Positions 43,045 to 52,989 are shown, counted from the stretch's first letter. The stretch: 64,000 bases of DNA from Sediminicola sp. YIK13 (GCF_001430825.1 NZ_CP010535.1:848501-912500); one strand, 5' to 3'. The notes: a model not told the origin generated them from the letters alone. Program-made: numbers and translations.

Positions 43045-44925
43045 TTATCTTTTGATCGGTAGTCTTATCTGAGATGGATAAGTATCTGAATGATGCACCT
43101 TATTACGGGCAACCACCCCTTTGGATTCATCATAATTGGTTCCCCCAGTATTTAAATTACGGGCAAATCTTGGAAAATTACTACTCGATATCTCGATTCG
43201 AATCCTATGACCCTTTTTAAAGTAATTACTGGTAGACATAGGTGTTAGGTCTACCTTGTATACCTTCCCTTTTTGCATAAACACTTCTTTATCATAGCCT
43301 TCTCTATACCTTACCCTTTGAATGGTCTCATCCAAATTATAGGCGGTGCCGTCTGGATAAACATCTATTAGTTTAATGGTAAAATCGGTATCCTTGGCAT
43401 CAGAGGACACATACAAAGTGGATTCGATGAAGCCTGATACTTCTACCCCTTCTGAAAGAACATCTGTAGTGTACACCAAAATATCGTTTCTAGTTTCCAT
43501 TTGTTGTTGGTCAAAGGCTCCACCTTGCACTGCATTTCCTGTACAACATACGTTGCCCCCATATGATGTAACGGGATTCATAGGATCATAAATAAATGAA
43601 TCGGGCATGTCCTGTTTTGGCTTGGTGGTTGTTAGTTTGCCATCCCCATATAAGCTATTGGCACTTCCTTTACTATTGATGTAGTACGTTTCCAGCTTTG
43701 TGGTAGCCGGCGGCCATTCATTTGCCGATTGCCAAGTATTGCTTCCCATGGTATAGTATTGTACCCTTGGGGTTTTTTCTTTAAAATTGTTCTGTTCCCC
43801 TTTTAACCAAAGATCAAACCAGGCATAAATCTGTTCTTCATAGTTCAGGCGGGCATCTCCAACACTGCGTTCCCCAACAATCGTATTCTCTGTGGCCCTT
43901 GTATAGGCACAGTGTAAAGTGGGTGCTATGACCAAGTACTGGTTGTCCCTTATTTCCTGGTCTTTGGCATTTTTTCGCACATGATTGAAAAGGGCCAAAT
44001 TAGGACTTATGGAGACGTCATACCATGAGGCGAACCAAAAACTGGGAACTCCAAAATCCATTTTGTCATGATAGAGTCCGCCTGTATACCAATCTTCGTG
44101 GTTAGGGGTGCGCCGAACCATTTTGTCAAACACCTCTTTTTTGCCATTCATATTCTTTAAAATATCTTGGATTGGAAGGTGTTTCAAGGCTTCGGCCATA
44201 TCCACAGATGGATTTTCTGGTGCCAGGTCATAAAATCTTGAAATGCGGATTAAATCTTCTTGGGTGGCTCCGGCAGGAATTCTTGGTTTGAATTTATCGT
44301 GTTCAACACCATATAACCATGAAAAGAATAAAAGTTGTTCTACTCCTCCCCTATACCAGTTTCCCTGTTCATAATAATCACCTATTCGTCCTACCCCAGC
44401 CCCGTATCCTTGTGGAACCATTGCTGCATGTGATGGGTGATCCAAAGCCGCCACGGCCATTTGCCATTCTGCAGTTGAGCTACAGCCCAAAGTGCCAATT
44501 TTTCCGTTGGACCATGGTTGATCCTTCATCCAAGAAAAGGCATCATACCCATCGGTAAGCGGTACCCCCAAAATATCCCATTCCCCTTCAGAGAAGTACC
44601 TGCCACGTTCGTTCTGTACTACATATGCATACCCCCTTTTTACTGCCTCGTAAGCCCGTTCTGCTGTCCTTGTTCTTTCTTCCCCATCTCCCCAAGAATT
44701 GAAATTGTAAGGGGTCCGTGAAAAGATAATGGGAACTGGGGCTGCACCTTTAGGTCTGTATATATCCGTTGCCAGGCGTACACCATCACGCATGGGCATC
44801 ATTACTTTTTGATCAGTAATTGCTATTTCATTGAGTTTCTCAAGTATGTCATTTTGGGCCTGTAGGTTGAAAGTAAAAAAATAAAGCAACAAGCAAAATG
44901 TAGCGAAGTTCAATCGTGTATTCAT
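43045..44925 (-). CDS. CocE/NonD-family serine hydrolase, secreted
   Basis: 626 residues with a signal peptide ([19 protein letters not shown]). The N-terminal alpha/beta-hydrolase part has [36 protein letters not shown] and the nucleophile motif [14 protein letters not shown] near residue 148. The C-terminal jelly-roll part has [18 protein letters not shown] and [18 protein letters not shown]. The family includes cocaine esterase, glutaryl-7-ACA acylase and X-Pro dipeptidyl-peptidases. The substrate cannot be told; acyl-ester or peptide hydrolysis outside the cytoplasm is likely. Confidence 0.92.
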   Translation of the reverse strand: MNTRLNFATFCLLLYFFTFNLQAQNDILEKLNEIAITDQKVMMPMRDGVRLATDIYRPKGAAPVPIIFSRTPYNFNSWGDGEERTRTAERAYEAVKRGYAYVVQNERGRYFSEGEWDILGVPLTDGYDAFSWMKDQPWSNGKIGTLGCSSTAEWQMAVAALDHPSHAAMVPQGYGAGVGRIGDYYEQGNWYRGGVEQLLFFSWLYGVEHDKFKPRIPAGATQEDLIRISRFYDLAPENPSVDMAEALKHLPIQDILKNMNGKKEVFDKMVRRTPNHEDWYTGGLYHDKMDFGVPSFWFASWYDVSISPNLALFNHVRKNAKDQEIRDNQYLVIAPTLHCAYTRATENTIVGERSVGDARLNYEEQIYAWFDLWLKGEQNNFKEKTPRVQYYTMGSNTWQSANEWPPATTKLETYYINSKGSANSLYGDGKLTTTKPKQDMPDSFIYDPMNPVTSYGGNVCCTGNAVQGGAFDQQQMETRNDILVYTTDVLSEGVEVSGFIESTLYVSSDAKDTDFTIKLIDVYPDGTAYNLDETIQRVRYREGYDKEVFMQKGKVYKVDLTPMSTSNYFKKGHRIRIEISSSNFPRFARNLNTGGTNYDESKGVVARNKVHHSDTYPSQIRLPIKR

Positions 44926-45065
44926 GGTTTATTTTTGGTTGGTAATTTTCAAATGGTAAGTTATAAAAAATTGAACCAAATACCACCCCAAAAATCATTT
45001 TGATCTTTATTTAGGAACCCTAAATTGCTCCATGCACTATAAGCTTTTCTAAAATGACAGATTAA

Positions 45066-46298
45066 TTACTGGGATTGGCTAGTTCCCTTATCCCTATTTT
45101 TAATTTTTTTGCCGTCTTCCTTCATCTGCAGGAACAATTCTCTGAACAGGCCACGGGCTATCAACAGTTTCATGATCTCATTGGTGCCTGCATAGATCCT
45201 TGCCACCCTATTATCGGCATACATTCTAGCGATGGGATAATCCCACATATATCCATATCCACCAAATAATTGTAGACATTCATCTACCACCACCCCACAC
45301 ATTTCTGTGGCCGAATACTTGGCCATGGAGGCACTTTCTGCTGTTAGTTCATGTGTTGGCACCATTTGGATGCAACGATCTATAAATGCTTGGTGTACTT
45401 GAAGTTTTGTCGCACATTCGGCCAACTTAAATTGGGTGTTCTGGAAGGCGGCGATTGGCTTTTTAAAAGCGGTCCTGGTAGACGTATAATCAATGGTATC
45501 CATTAAGGCACCCTCTGCATTGCCTATGGCCGTTACCGCTACCGTTAAACGTTCCCTTGCCAACTCCTGCATCATAATCTTAAATCCTTCCCCTTCCCTC
45601 CCTAAGAGGTTTTCTTTGGGTACTTTTACGTTATCGAAGAAGAGCTCGCAGGTATCCTGGGCTTTCATCCCAATCTTTTTAAAAGGAATTCCTTTTTCAA
45701 AGCCATCCCATTTACTTTCCATAATCAAGAGGGAAACCCCTTCCTTTTCTTTTCCTGGGTAGGTTTTTACCGCTACCACGGCCATGTCGCTCAGGTAGCC
45801 ATTGGTAATAAAGGTTTTTTGTCCATTGACCAAGTAATGGTCACCTTTGTCAACAGCAGTGGTGCGTATGGCTTTCAGGTCGCTCCCACAATTGGGTTCT
45901 GTCATCCCTATGGCAGTAATTAGGTTTCCGCTTGCCATAACAGGTAGGTATTGCCGCTTTTGGGCTTCGGTACCATGATTTAGTAAGTAGGGAGCTACAA
46001 TGTCTGAATGAAGGGAAAATCCAGGGCCACTGAATCCTTTTTTTGCCAATTCTTCAATAAAAAGGGAGCTATAGCTGAAATCAAGGCCGCTTCCCCCATA
46101 TTGGGTAGGCATATCAATACAAAGAAGACCCAAGGAACCGGCACGTTCCCATACAGTCCGACTAACCATTCCATCCTTTTCCCATTGCTCGTTCTGATCC
46201 AAAATATCATTGGAGATAAAATCTTGGATCATATCGCGCATCATACGGTGCTCTTCCGATGCATATATTTTTCGTTCTAAAAGTACATTTGATAACAT
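45066..46298 (-). CDS. Acyl-CoA dehydrogenase
   Basis: 410 residues, full length. The FAD/substrate motifs LITAIGMTEPNCGSDLKAI, VNGQKTFITNGYLSDMAVVA and LQLFGGYGYMWDYPIARMYA are present, and the C-terminal IYAGTNEIMKLLIARGLF closes the active site. The position that is Glu in medium-chain enzymes (YEGT) is Ala here, as in long-chain or isovaleryl types where the base lies in another helix. It introduces the alpha-beta double bond in fatty-acid or branched-chain acyl-CoA breakdown. It lies downstream of the SDR gene on the same strand. Confidence 0.94.
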   Translation of the reverse strand: MLSNVLLERKIYASEEHRMMRDMIQDFISNDILDQNEQWEKDGMVSRTVWERAGSLGLLCIDMPTQYGGSGLDFSYSSLFIEELAKKGFSGPGFSLHSDIVAPYLLNHGTEAQKRQYLPVMASGNLITAIGMTEPNCGSDLKAIRTTAVDKGDHYLVNGQKTFITNGYLSDMAVVAVKTYPGKEKEGVSLLIMESKWDGFEKGIPFKKIGMKAQDTCELFFDNVKVPKENLLGREGEGFKIMMQELARERLTVAVTAIGNAEGALMDTIDYTSTRTAFKKPIAAFQNTQFKLAECATKLQVHQAFIDRCIQMVPTHELTAESASMAKYSATEMCGVVVDECLQLFGGYGYMWDYPIARMYADNRVARIYAGTNEIMKLLIARGLFRELFLQMKEDGKKIKNRDKGTSQSQ

Positions 46299-46424
46299 AG
46301 GCCAAATTGCTTAGAAGGATGAATACCTAAATGTATCAAAATAATCCATGTTACTGAGAAAATGGGGGCTGATTTTAGTTCCTATTCCTCTTTAATTTCT
46401 TAAAAACAGGGTAAGAAAATTGAT

Positions 46425-47975
46425 TTACCAATCTATAGGTCGGTAATCCTTTAGGAATTTTCCACACCAATGTTTCCCGGTATTGATTCCATCAAATAAG
46501 GGATCCAAAACCCTGGCGGCCCCGTCCACAATATCCAATGGGGGTTGAAAATCCTCCACTTCTTTCTTCCTTTTCGCCAATTCTGCCGGATCTTCATCAG
46601 TTACCCACCCTGTATCCACTGCATTCATAAAAATGCCTTCTTTGGCCAAAGTGCCCGAGGAGGTATGGGTGAGCATATTTAGGGCCGCTTTGGCCATATT
46701 GGTATGTGGGTGTCTATCTTCCTTGAAAAAACGATGAAACTTACCTTCCATGGCAGAAACATTGATAATGTGTTTTTTTCCAGTTGGATTCTTTTTCATG
46801 AGTTCGGACAGTCGGTTACAGAGTACAAATGGCGCTACGGAATTTACCAGTTGCACCTCCAACATTTCCGTGGTCTCGATTTGACCGAGCCTTAACCTCC
46901 AACTATTGGTCTTTCGTAAATCCACTTGTTGCAGATCCGCATCCAACTCCCCATCTGGAAAAATGTCTTCAGCTACCAAGGTATTATCAAAGCTGTAAGG
47001 AATTTGTGATAGCTTTGCCGATGCCCTAAGCCCTATACCAGGCTCTGGGCCGTGCCATGTTACCGGCATATTCTGATTGGAAGAAGCAGAAGAGGTCAAT
47101 GCCTTTAGTTCCTGTAAACATCCTTGATGATCTGCCAGTATTTCTTGGGCAAAGGACGGCAGGGAACTCATAGCTCGCTCTTCATTGACCATAAGATGCT
47201 GATAAAATCCAGCAGGTCGCCTTACAGTCTGTGCAGCATTATTGATGAGTATATCCAACTGATCATATTTTTGGGAAATAAAATTGCAGAATATCTCAAC
47301 ACTAGGGATATGCCTTAGATCTAGGCCGTGAATTTTTAGGCGATGTCCCCAATCCATAAAATCATCTTCTTTGGAAAAACGAAGGGCGGAATCTACAGGA
47401 AACCGCGTTGTGGCTATCACTGTTGCCCCTCCCCTTAATAGCATCAAGGTGATATGGTACCCTATCTTTAAGCGGGAACCGGTAATAACAGCTACCTGTC
47501 CCTTTACATCCGCTGTTTGAAATCGCTTTGCGTAGTTTAGATCACCACAATCGGTGCACATGGTGTCATAAAAGTGGTGTAATTTGGTAAATTCCGTTTT
47601 ACAGACGTAGCACTTTCTTGGTGTTTCCAGCTCCAAAGGTTCCTTCTTGGATATATGGGCCATGGGCAATAATTTTGGGGCCACAAAAATAGCAGCTTCC
47701 CTAGCATGTCTTATGCCAGTCTCTTTTCTTGCTTTTTTGTCCTTGGCCTCCAATTTTCTTTTTGCCGCTTTTTTACCATCCTTCTTTCGTCTCGAAAATT
47801 CTTCCCTATTGGGTCGGGAGAACTGACCTGCCGCCTTGATCAATGCTATACGCTGTTCTTTTTCAATATCGAATATGTAATCGGTCTCAGAAACCAGTAG
47901 TTCCAAGACAGAGATACAATTGGCAATGTCCTCTTTGGTCAAAGTGCTCTTATCTGAAGTTAGGTGTTCCCCCAT
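46425..47975 (-). CDS. Large SDR-family protein with N-terminal extension, zinc-ribbon-like knuckles and no catalytic Tyr
   Basis: 516 residues from the ATG at 47975 ([12 protein letters not shown]); an upstream frame adds 35 residues with no protein character. Residues 1-110 are helical and basic. [20 protein letters not shown] with a following CGD gives a Cys-x2-Cys...Cys-x2-Cys knuckle near 125-150. The Rossmann part begins [20 protein letters not shown]. The SDR active site should be Tyr-x3-Lys, but the Lys is in [12 protein letters not shown], so the Tyr position reads Thr. Ordinary dehydrogenase activity is therefore doubtful. I do not know the function. Confidence 0.75.
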   Translation of the reverse strand: MGEHLTSDKSTLTKEDIANCISVLELLVSETDYIFDIEKEQRIALIKAAGQFSRPNREEFSRRKKDGKKAAKRKLEAKDKKARKETGIRHAREAAIFVAPKLLPMAHISKKEPLELETPRKCYVCKTEFTKLHHFYDTMCTDCGDLNYAKRFQTADVKGQVAVITGSRLKIGYHITLMLLRGGATVIATTRFPVDSALRFSKEDDFMDWGHRLKIHGLDLRHIPSVEIFCNFISQKYDQLDILINNAAQTVRRPAGFYQHLMVNEERAMSSLPSFAQEILADHQGCLQELKALTSSASSNQNMPVTWHGPEPGIGLRASAKLSQIPYSFDNTLVAEDIFPDGELDADLQQVDLRKTNSWRLRLGQIETTEMLEVQLVNSVAPFVLCNRLSELMKKNPTGKKHIINVSAMEGKFHRFFKEDRHPHTNMAKAALNMLTHTSSGTLAKEGIFMNAVDTGWVTDEDPAELAKRKKEVEDFQPPLDIVDGAARVLDPLFDGINTGKHWCGKFLKDYRPIDW

Positions 47976-48175
47976 AGTTTTAAGTTGAATTGGGTTTTGA
48001 AGCCAACATGGAAACAAAGGTAGTTGTAAAATGGCGGAAGTGATCGGCTTTTTTGTCAAACACTTTCCATGGTGTATCAATTGAAAATAAATGGCACGAC
48101 CCTATTATTTCCAAAAGTCCTACCCCTATTTATTACGGTTTTAAATGCCCTAAATGTTAAATATTGCTTAAAATG

Positions 48176-48196
48176 GTACTATTTATAACATAGTAC
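48176..48196. promoter_or_regulatory. Inverted repeat upstream of the micropeptide array, possible operator
   Basis: GTACTAT (48176-48182) and ATAGTAC (48190-48196) form a perfect 7-bp inverted repeat with a 7-nt spacer, about 70 bp before the first micro-gene. It lies in the divergent region shared with the SDR gene. No regulator gene is adjacent. Confidence 0.45.
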
Positions 48197-48264
48197 TGTA
48201 ACAAACATATAAATCTTTCGTCTACTGGGTATATCAATATTTTAAACAATTAAAAATCAATATC

Positions 48265-48351
48265 ATGGAAACTTCAAACAAACATTACGCACAGCCAACG
48301 GTAAGAATCTCAAACTCCAAAACTTGGAATACCAAAAGGAGATATCACTAA
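48265..48351 (+). CDS. Micropeptide 1 of a tandem family (28 residues)
   Basis: ATG at 48265 in the context CAATATCATGGAAAC, stop TAA at 48349. The peptide begins METSNKHYAQPTVRI and ends NSKTWNTKRRYH, is strongly basic, and has a single Trp. It is too short for normal gene prediction. Support comes from comparison with copy 2: of eight base differences in the coding part seven are third-position silent changes and one changes Pro11 to Ser, the pattern of selection on the peptide. No signal peptide, no Cys. Function unknown. Confidence 0.72.
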   Translation: METSNKHYAQPTVRISNSKTWNTKRRYH

Positions 48352-48395
48352 TATTTGAAATAATAATTTAATATAAACTACCTAAAAACAATATC

Positions 48396-48482
48396 ATGGA
48401 AACATCAAATAAGCATTACGCACAGTCAACGGTAAGAATCTCCAACTCCAAAACTTGGAACACTAAAAGGAGATACCACTAA
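48396..48482 (+). CDS. Micropeptide 2 of a tandem family (28 residues)
   Basis: ATG at 48396 in the context CAATATCATGGAAAC, stop TAA at 48480. It is identical to micropeptide 1 except for Ser instead of Pro at position 11, although the genes differ at eight bases. It begins 44 bp after the end of copy 1 with a similar AT-rich spacer, so the unit duplicated together with its leader. Confidence 0.72.
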   Translation: METSNKHYAQSTVRISNSKTWNTKRRYH

Positions 48483-48527
48483 AATTTATTATCACAATCT
48501 AACGTATAACAACAAATAACAAAGAAC

Positions 48528-48614
48528 ATGGAAACTATAAACAAACATCAGGTAAGATCAACGTCAGAATCCTCTAGAATGAACATATGGAACGCAAAAA
48601 GGCGTTTCAGATAA
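48528..48614 (+). CDS. Micropeptide 3 of a tandem family (28 residues, divergent)
   Basis: ATG at 48528, stop TAA at 48612, again exactly 28 codons. It keeps the MET-x-NKH start and the C-terminal pattern Trp-Asn-x-Lys-Arg-Arg-aromatic-basic (IWNAKRRFR), while the middle (QVRSTSESSRMN) differs. Conservation of length and both ends despite a divergent core supports a real family with a functional basic C-terminus. Confidence 0.65.
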   Translation: METINKHQVRSTSESSRMNIWNAKRRFR

Positions 48615-48640
48615 TCACAAAGTAATTTAAATTCAATATC

Positions 48641-48769
48641 ATGAAACCTTTCATCAATCAATCACGGATAGAATATAAAAAGAGTAGCATATTTACAATC
48701 TTTAGAAATACCAAGAAAATCAGATACTCTCATTTTGAGATCAATAAAAACCAAATTTTGGGAATTTAA
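48641..48769 (+). CDS. Micropeptide 4, distant member (42 residues)
   Basis: ATG at 48641 in the context CAATATCATGAAACC, stop at 48767. It begins MKPFINQSRIEYKK and contains FRNTKKIRYSH, which recalls the NTKRRYH end of copies 1 and 2, followed by 12 extra residues. The shared leader sequence and position suggest it belongs to the same array; homology is weaker than for copies 1-3. Confidence 0.45.
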   Translation: MKPFINQSRIEYKKSSIFTIFRNTKKIRYSHFEINKNQILGI

Positions 48770-48791
48770 TTTAATCCAAAGCTTCCAAATC

Positions 48792-48828
48792 AAAAAAAGT
48801 AGTGAATGTACAATCCACTACTTTTTTT
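48792..48828 (+). terminator. Intrinsic terminator of the micropeptide array
   Basis: AAAAAAAGTAGTG (48792-48804) and CACTACTTTTTTT (48816-48828) form a 13-bp stem with an 11-nt loop ending in T. It closes the rightward unit that begins after the inverted repeat at 48176. Confidence 0.88.
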
Positions 48829-49075
48829 GTGTCCGATCATTTAATTAGTAAAACAACCCTCTCCCTTGGCCTTTTAGAATTTGTGCTGGATGAACAGATA
48901 TATGCTGTTTTATCGAGCCAGGCGTTCATTTAAACCGTCAAACTATGGTAATAGGTAAATACAAGCTATTTTTGGAATTGGTTAGTGTAGTTGTTAAAGT
49001 AGACTATGAGTCAATAGATATCTATTGTAATAAAACTGTATATTGGTCAAACGTGATACAAACCTGTTTCTAGGA
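48829..49075. other. Interval between the array terminator and the next gene
   Basis: No supported gene. A 42-codon frame from an ATG at 48945 has no resemblance to the array peptides and no initiation context. The promoter of the secreted protein gene should lie near 48950-49050. Confidence 0.3.
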
Positions 49076-50542
49076 ATGAAATATTTGATTCTTTTTATCT
49101 GTTTTTGCCTTTTGGGAACTTATGTCCAAGGCCAAAATATGGATCAAGAATGGACTCGCTCCATAAATGACCCTATTCAGCTGATGAAACAGATCATTAT
49201 AAAAAACTCTGAACAATGGGAAGATGATACTATGAATTCCATTTTCACGTCCTATGGTGAAGAGGGTGTTAATGATACGGAGTATATCTTTTTGCAATCG
49301 CCAGGCCTTAAAACCGATTTCTTTCAGATTGGAACGGCCGATGTAGGTAATTTTATTTCAAAAGACCGCTTTTTGGCTGTCTTAAGGGATGCCGTAAATT
49401 CGGAGGAAAAAGCAAGTGTAAAGCTCGCCAGAGCCACCATTTCGGAAAGTCTTAAGGAATATGAAAGAGCTTTTGAGCTGGCTCAGAAATTGAAACAAAA
49501 AGATTCAATCAATTATGAAGAGGCCATTGAGTTTTTGGACAATAGGTTTGGATATGCCAAATTAGATCATGCAAAAACCATAATGGATAAAAGCACCTCC
49601 GCTGCCAAATCAGTCGGTAATGGTGGTAATATCAAAAAGGCCGTGGCTAAAATTGAAGAATTGGATAAGACTTATTTTGACGAGATTCCTTTGGTGACGG
49701 CCTTAATCCAATTAAATGAATTTTATGATATTCTAAGGGAGACAGGTACAGGTATTGCAGTATATGCTCCATATACCAATTTCAAAAAAAAGCTGGATTA
49801 CTTAAACCAGTTACGGATAGATGAACGCAGAAGATGGAAATCATCCATTACCGTCACCTACCCTACTAAAAATACAGTATTGTCTGTCCAAAACCCAATA
49901 GACATAACATGGGTAACTGCCAATATTGATGCAAGTAAGTCCATTCGTTTTTTCTTGGTCAAGGATGATATGATGGTACAGGAGCTGGGTATCTTTAAAA
50001 ATAAGGAAAGTATTAGCGGAATCCAATTGGAAAAGAACATAGAACCTGGTGATAATTTTAAAATCATGGCCATAGAACTATTTCCATCCGATAAGTTCAA
50101 GATTGCAAAGTACGTGACCCCTTCATTTTCAATACAAAATGATACAAAGGACAGAAATACAACAGGGAACAAGGTAGTTGAAACTACCAAAAGGTCTGAG
50201 TTCGCTGGACGAAAGATCAGCTATGTCAAGGAACTGACGGTCAGAAGCAAAAATATAACCATAGATCTTTGGGACAATAAAGAACAAGATGGGGATATCG
50301 TTTCCGTTTATCTCAATGGGGAACCTATAATTTCCAAATACTCTTTGACCAAGGACAAAAAACAGTTTCAAGTCCAATTGAATGCCTCTAAATCCAATGA
50401 TCTATTTTTATATGCCCATAATCTAGGGACCATTCCTCCTAATACCGTTTCCATTGAAGTTTCAGATGGTACTTCCTCGGAAAAAATTGTTCTGAACTCA
50501 GATCTTTCAAGTTCAGAAGCCGTTCTCATAAAGGTTAAATAA
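49076..50542 (+). CDS. Secreted protein of unknown function
   Basis: 488 residues from the ATG at 49076, which gives the signal peptide MKYLILFICFCLLGTYVQGQ; the longer frame starts with TTG and adds 11 residues before it. The first half is helical (LKEYERAFELAQKLKQKD, KIEELDKTYFDEIPLV), the second half beta-rich, with TVTYPTKNTVLSVQNPIDIT resembling an Ig-like/GPI-anchored Ser-Thr-rich repeat domain and a last domain NITIDLWDNKEQDGDIVSVY followed by NGEPI, a small beta domain often found at the end of secreted flavobacterial proteins. I do not recognise the whole protein. Confidence 0.75.
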   Translation: MKYLILFICFCLLGTYVQGQNMDQEWTRSINDPIQLMKQIIIKNSEQWEDDTMNSIFTSYGEEGVNDTEYIFLQSPGLKTDFFQIGTADVGNFISKDRFLAVLRDAVNSEEKASVKLARATISESLKEYERAFELAQKLKQKDSINYEEAIEFLDNRFGYAKLDHAKTIMDKSTSAAKSVGNGGNIKKAVAKIEELDKTYFDEIPLVTALIQLNEFYDILRETGTGIAVYAPYTNFKKKLDYLNQLRIDERRRWKSSITVTYPTKNTVLSVQNPIDITWVTANIDASKSIRFFLVKDDMMVQELGIFKNKESISGIQLEKNIEPGDNFKIMAIELFPSDKFKIAKYVTPSFSIQNDTKDRNTTGNKVVETTKRSEFAGRKISYVKELTVRSKNITIDLWDNKEQDGDIVSVYLNGEPIISKYSLTKDKKQFQVQLNASKSNDLFLYAHNLGTIPPNTVSIEVSDGTSSEKIVLNSDLSSSEAVLIKVK

Positions 50543-50685
50543 CTATTTCAATCCATAAATTCCGTTGTTTCCAATTTTCATAAAACATTGGATAATGTTT
50601 GGTTTTGTTTAGATTTTAAGGTCTACTAGTTAGCCACCCTTTTCGTGAAAATGTTTACTTTGCACCTGCGTTTAAATCCCAATAA

Positions 50686-52989
50686 GTGAAAGTTTGTATT
50701 GCAGAAAAACCTAGTGTTGCCAGAGAAATTGCCGCTGTTCTTGGAGCAAATACTAAGCACGACGGGTATTTTGAAGGTAACGGATATGCCGTAACCTTTA
50801 CATTTGGACACCTTTGTACCCTGTTCGAACCAAACGACTATAAATCTTATTGGAAAAGTTGGGACCTGAACAACCTTCCCATGCTACCCGAAAAATTTCA
50901 GACCAAAGTGGTGGAAAATTCCGGCATACAAAAACAATTTAAGATTGTAAAAAAATTATTCGAGCAGGCGGAGGTGGTTATCAACTGTGGGGATGCAGGT
51001 CAGGAAGGAGAACTGATACAGCGTTGGGTGATGCACCAGGCGAATTACAAGGGAGAGGTGAAACGGCTATGGATTTCATCGCTGACCACGGAGGCCATAA
51101 AAGAAGGTTTTAATGCTTTAAAACCTTCTCAAAACTATGATAATTTATACTACGCAGGATTTTCAAGGGCCATAGGAGACTGGCTTTTAGGGATGAATGC
51201 TACCCGTTTGTATACCCTAAAACACGGGGGTTATAAGCAAATGCTCTCTGTGGGCCGCGTTCAAACTCCAACCTTGGCCATGGTGGTCAACCGGTTTAAG
51301 GAAATTGAGGATTTTAAGCCTGTGCCCTATTGGGAATTACAAACCTTGTATAGGGATACCCTTTTTAGCTATGAAGAAGGTCGCTTTCTTAAGATGGAAG
51401 ATGGCGAAATTATAGCACAAAAGGTTAAGGGAGAAGATTTCGAAATTATTTCCGTAAGCAAGAAGAAGGGCAAGGAATACGCCCCCAAACTTTTTGATCT
51501 AACTGGACTACAAGTGTACTGCAATACCAAATTTGGATTTACAGCTGATGAGACCTTAAAGATGGTGCAGAAGTTATACGAACAAAAAGTAGTTACCTAT
51601 CCTAGGGTAGATACCACTTTTTTGCCCAACGATGTTTATCCTAAAGTGCCCGGTATTCTTCAAAAATTGACCCATTATGCAGAACTTACCCAGTCCATAT
51701 TAAGCAAAAAAATAAGAAAATCGTCCAAAGTCTTTAATGATAGTAAGGTTACGGATCACCACGCGATTATTCCCACTGGGGTACAAATAAAACTTCAATA
51801 CAACCAGCAACAGGTTTATGATGCTATTGTAAGGAGATTCATTGCCGTTTTTTATGAGGATTGCCAGGTAGCAAATACCACAGTACTTGGACAAGTGGAC
51901 ACCATAACCTTTAAAACAACAGGGAAGGAAATATTGTCCAAGGGATGGAAGATTGTTTTTGAAAATCCAGAGGCTAAAACCAAGGAAGCCGGAATATTGC
52001 CAACTTTTGTAAAGGGCGAAAAAGGACCACATGAACCTTCATTTTTGGAAAAACAGACCAAACCCCCAAAACAATTTACAGAGGCAACGTTGTTGCGGGC
52101 CATGGAAACGGCCGGGAAACAGGTAGATGATGATGAAATGAGGGAACTGATGAAGGAGAATGGAATAGGACGTCCTTCTACCCGAGCCAATATTATTGAG
52201 ACTTTGTTTCGTCGCAAGTACATCATACGAAATAAAAAACAGGTGCTCCCCACCCCTACTGGCATTCAGTTGATAGATACGATCCAGAACGACCTCTTAA
52301 AATCCGCAGAACTTACGGGTCAATGGGAAAAGCAATTGAAGGATATAGAAAAAGGGACTTTTAGTGCAGGTATGTTTATTGCCAACATGAAAAAAATGGT
52401 AGATGACCTGGTCTATGAAGTTCGAAGTGAGACCACCCGCGCCAATATTTCCCATACCGTGGTCCCAGAAGCTACCAAAACTGCTAATGTGGTCACCAAA
52501 AAGTCGGGAATCACAGCAGAAACCTGTCCCAAATGCAAACAAGGAACGTTGTTGAAGGGAAAGGCAGCATACGGATGTAGTGCCTATAAGGAAGGTTGTG
52601 ATTTTGTATTGCCTTTTACTTTTCAAGGGAAAAAGATATCGGAAAAGCAATGGCTGCGTTTACTTCTAAAAGGTTGTACCGTGAACCTAAAAGGTTTTAA
52701 GAAAGAAGGTCCGGAGACCGATGAAGTTATAGAAGGCCTCCTGCGATTTAATGATACGTTCCAGTTGGTCCTAGAAGCCAAAAAGCAGGAGAAAAAGATA
52801 CCGGACACACTTAGTTGTCCGAAATGTAAAAAAGGAACTGTAATCAAAGGTAAATCAGCCTATGGATGCAGTGAATATAAGAATGGGTGTGATTTCAGAT
52901 GTAGTTTTGAGGTTATTAAGACCAAGGCAGCAGATAGGCCTTTGACCAAAGAGCTGGTGTTCTCTATTCTGAACCAAGGTCATTCTTAG
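50686..52989 (+). CDS. topB: DNA topoisomerase III
   Basis: 767 residues from a GTG start. The N-terminal Toprim domain has KVCIAEKPSVAREIAAVLGA and INCGDAGQEGELIQRW. The active-site Tyr lies in VVTYPRVDTTFLP near residue 305, and GRPSTRANIIETL near 500 is conserved in type IA enzymes. Two C-terminal zinc-ribbon-like repeats follow: CPKCKQGTLLKGKAAYGCSA near 610 and CPKCKKGTVIKGKSAYGCSE near 710. It relaxes negative supercoils and decatenates DNA. This long TopB form is common in Bacteroidota, both on chromosomes and in conjugative elements; no transfer genes are nearby. Confidence 0.94.
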   Translation: MKVCIAEKPSVAREIAAVLGANTKHDGYFEGNGYAVTFTFGHLCTLFEPNDYKSYWKSWDLNNLPMLPEKFQTKVVENSGIQKQFKIVKKLFEQAEVVINCGDAGQEGELIQRWVMHQANYKGEVKRLWISSLTTEAIKEGFNALKPSQNYDNLYYAGFSRAIGDWLLGMNATRLYTLKHGGYKQMLSVGRVQTPTLAMVVNRFKEIEDFKPVPYWELQTLYRDTLFSYEEGRFLKMEDGEIIAQKVKGEDFEIISVSKKKGKEYAPKLFDLTGLQVYCNTKFGFTADETLKMVQKLYEQKVVTYPRVDTTFLPNDVYPKVPGILQKLTHYAELTQSILSKKIRKSSKVFNDSKVTDHHAIIPTGVQIKLQYNQQQVYDAIVRRFIAVFYEDCQVANTTVLGQVDTITFKTTGKEILSKGWKIVFENPEAKTKEAGILPTFVKGEKGPHEPSFLEKQTKPPKQFTEATLLRAMETAGKQVDDDEMRELMKENGIGRPSTRANIIETLFRRKYIIRNKKQVLPTPTGIQLIDTIQNDLLKSAELTGQWEKQLKDIEKGTFSAGMFIANMKKMVDDLVYEVRSETTRANISHTVVPEATKTANVVTKKSGITAETCPKCKQGTLLKGKAAYGCSAYKEGCDFVLPFTFQGKKISEKQWLRLLLKGCTVNLKGFKKEGPETDEVIEGLLRFNDTFQLVLEAKKQEKKIPDTLSCPKCKKGTVIKGKSAYGCSEYKNGCDFRCSFEVIKTKAADRPLTKELVFSILNQGHS

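Noticed and set aside
48265..48769. Array as precursor peptides of a RiPP cluster
   Set aside because: No cyclodehydratase, radical-SAM, lanthionine synthetase or dedicated exporter is adjacent, and the peptides have no Cys. Not excluded if enzymes lie elsewhere.
48945..49073. Possible fifth micro-ORF (about 42 codons) after the array terminator
   Set aside because: No similarity to copies 1-4, no CAATATCATG leader, and it runs up to the signal-peptide start of the next gene.
50686..52989. TopB as a marker of an integrative conjugative element
   Set aside because: No tra, mob, relaxase or integrase genes nearby; neighbours are ordinary chromosomal genes.
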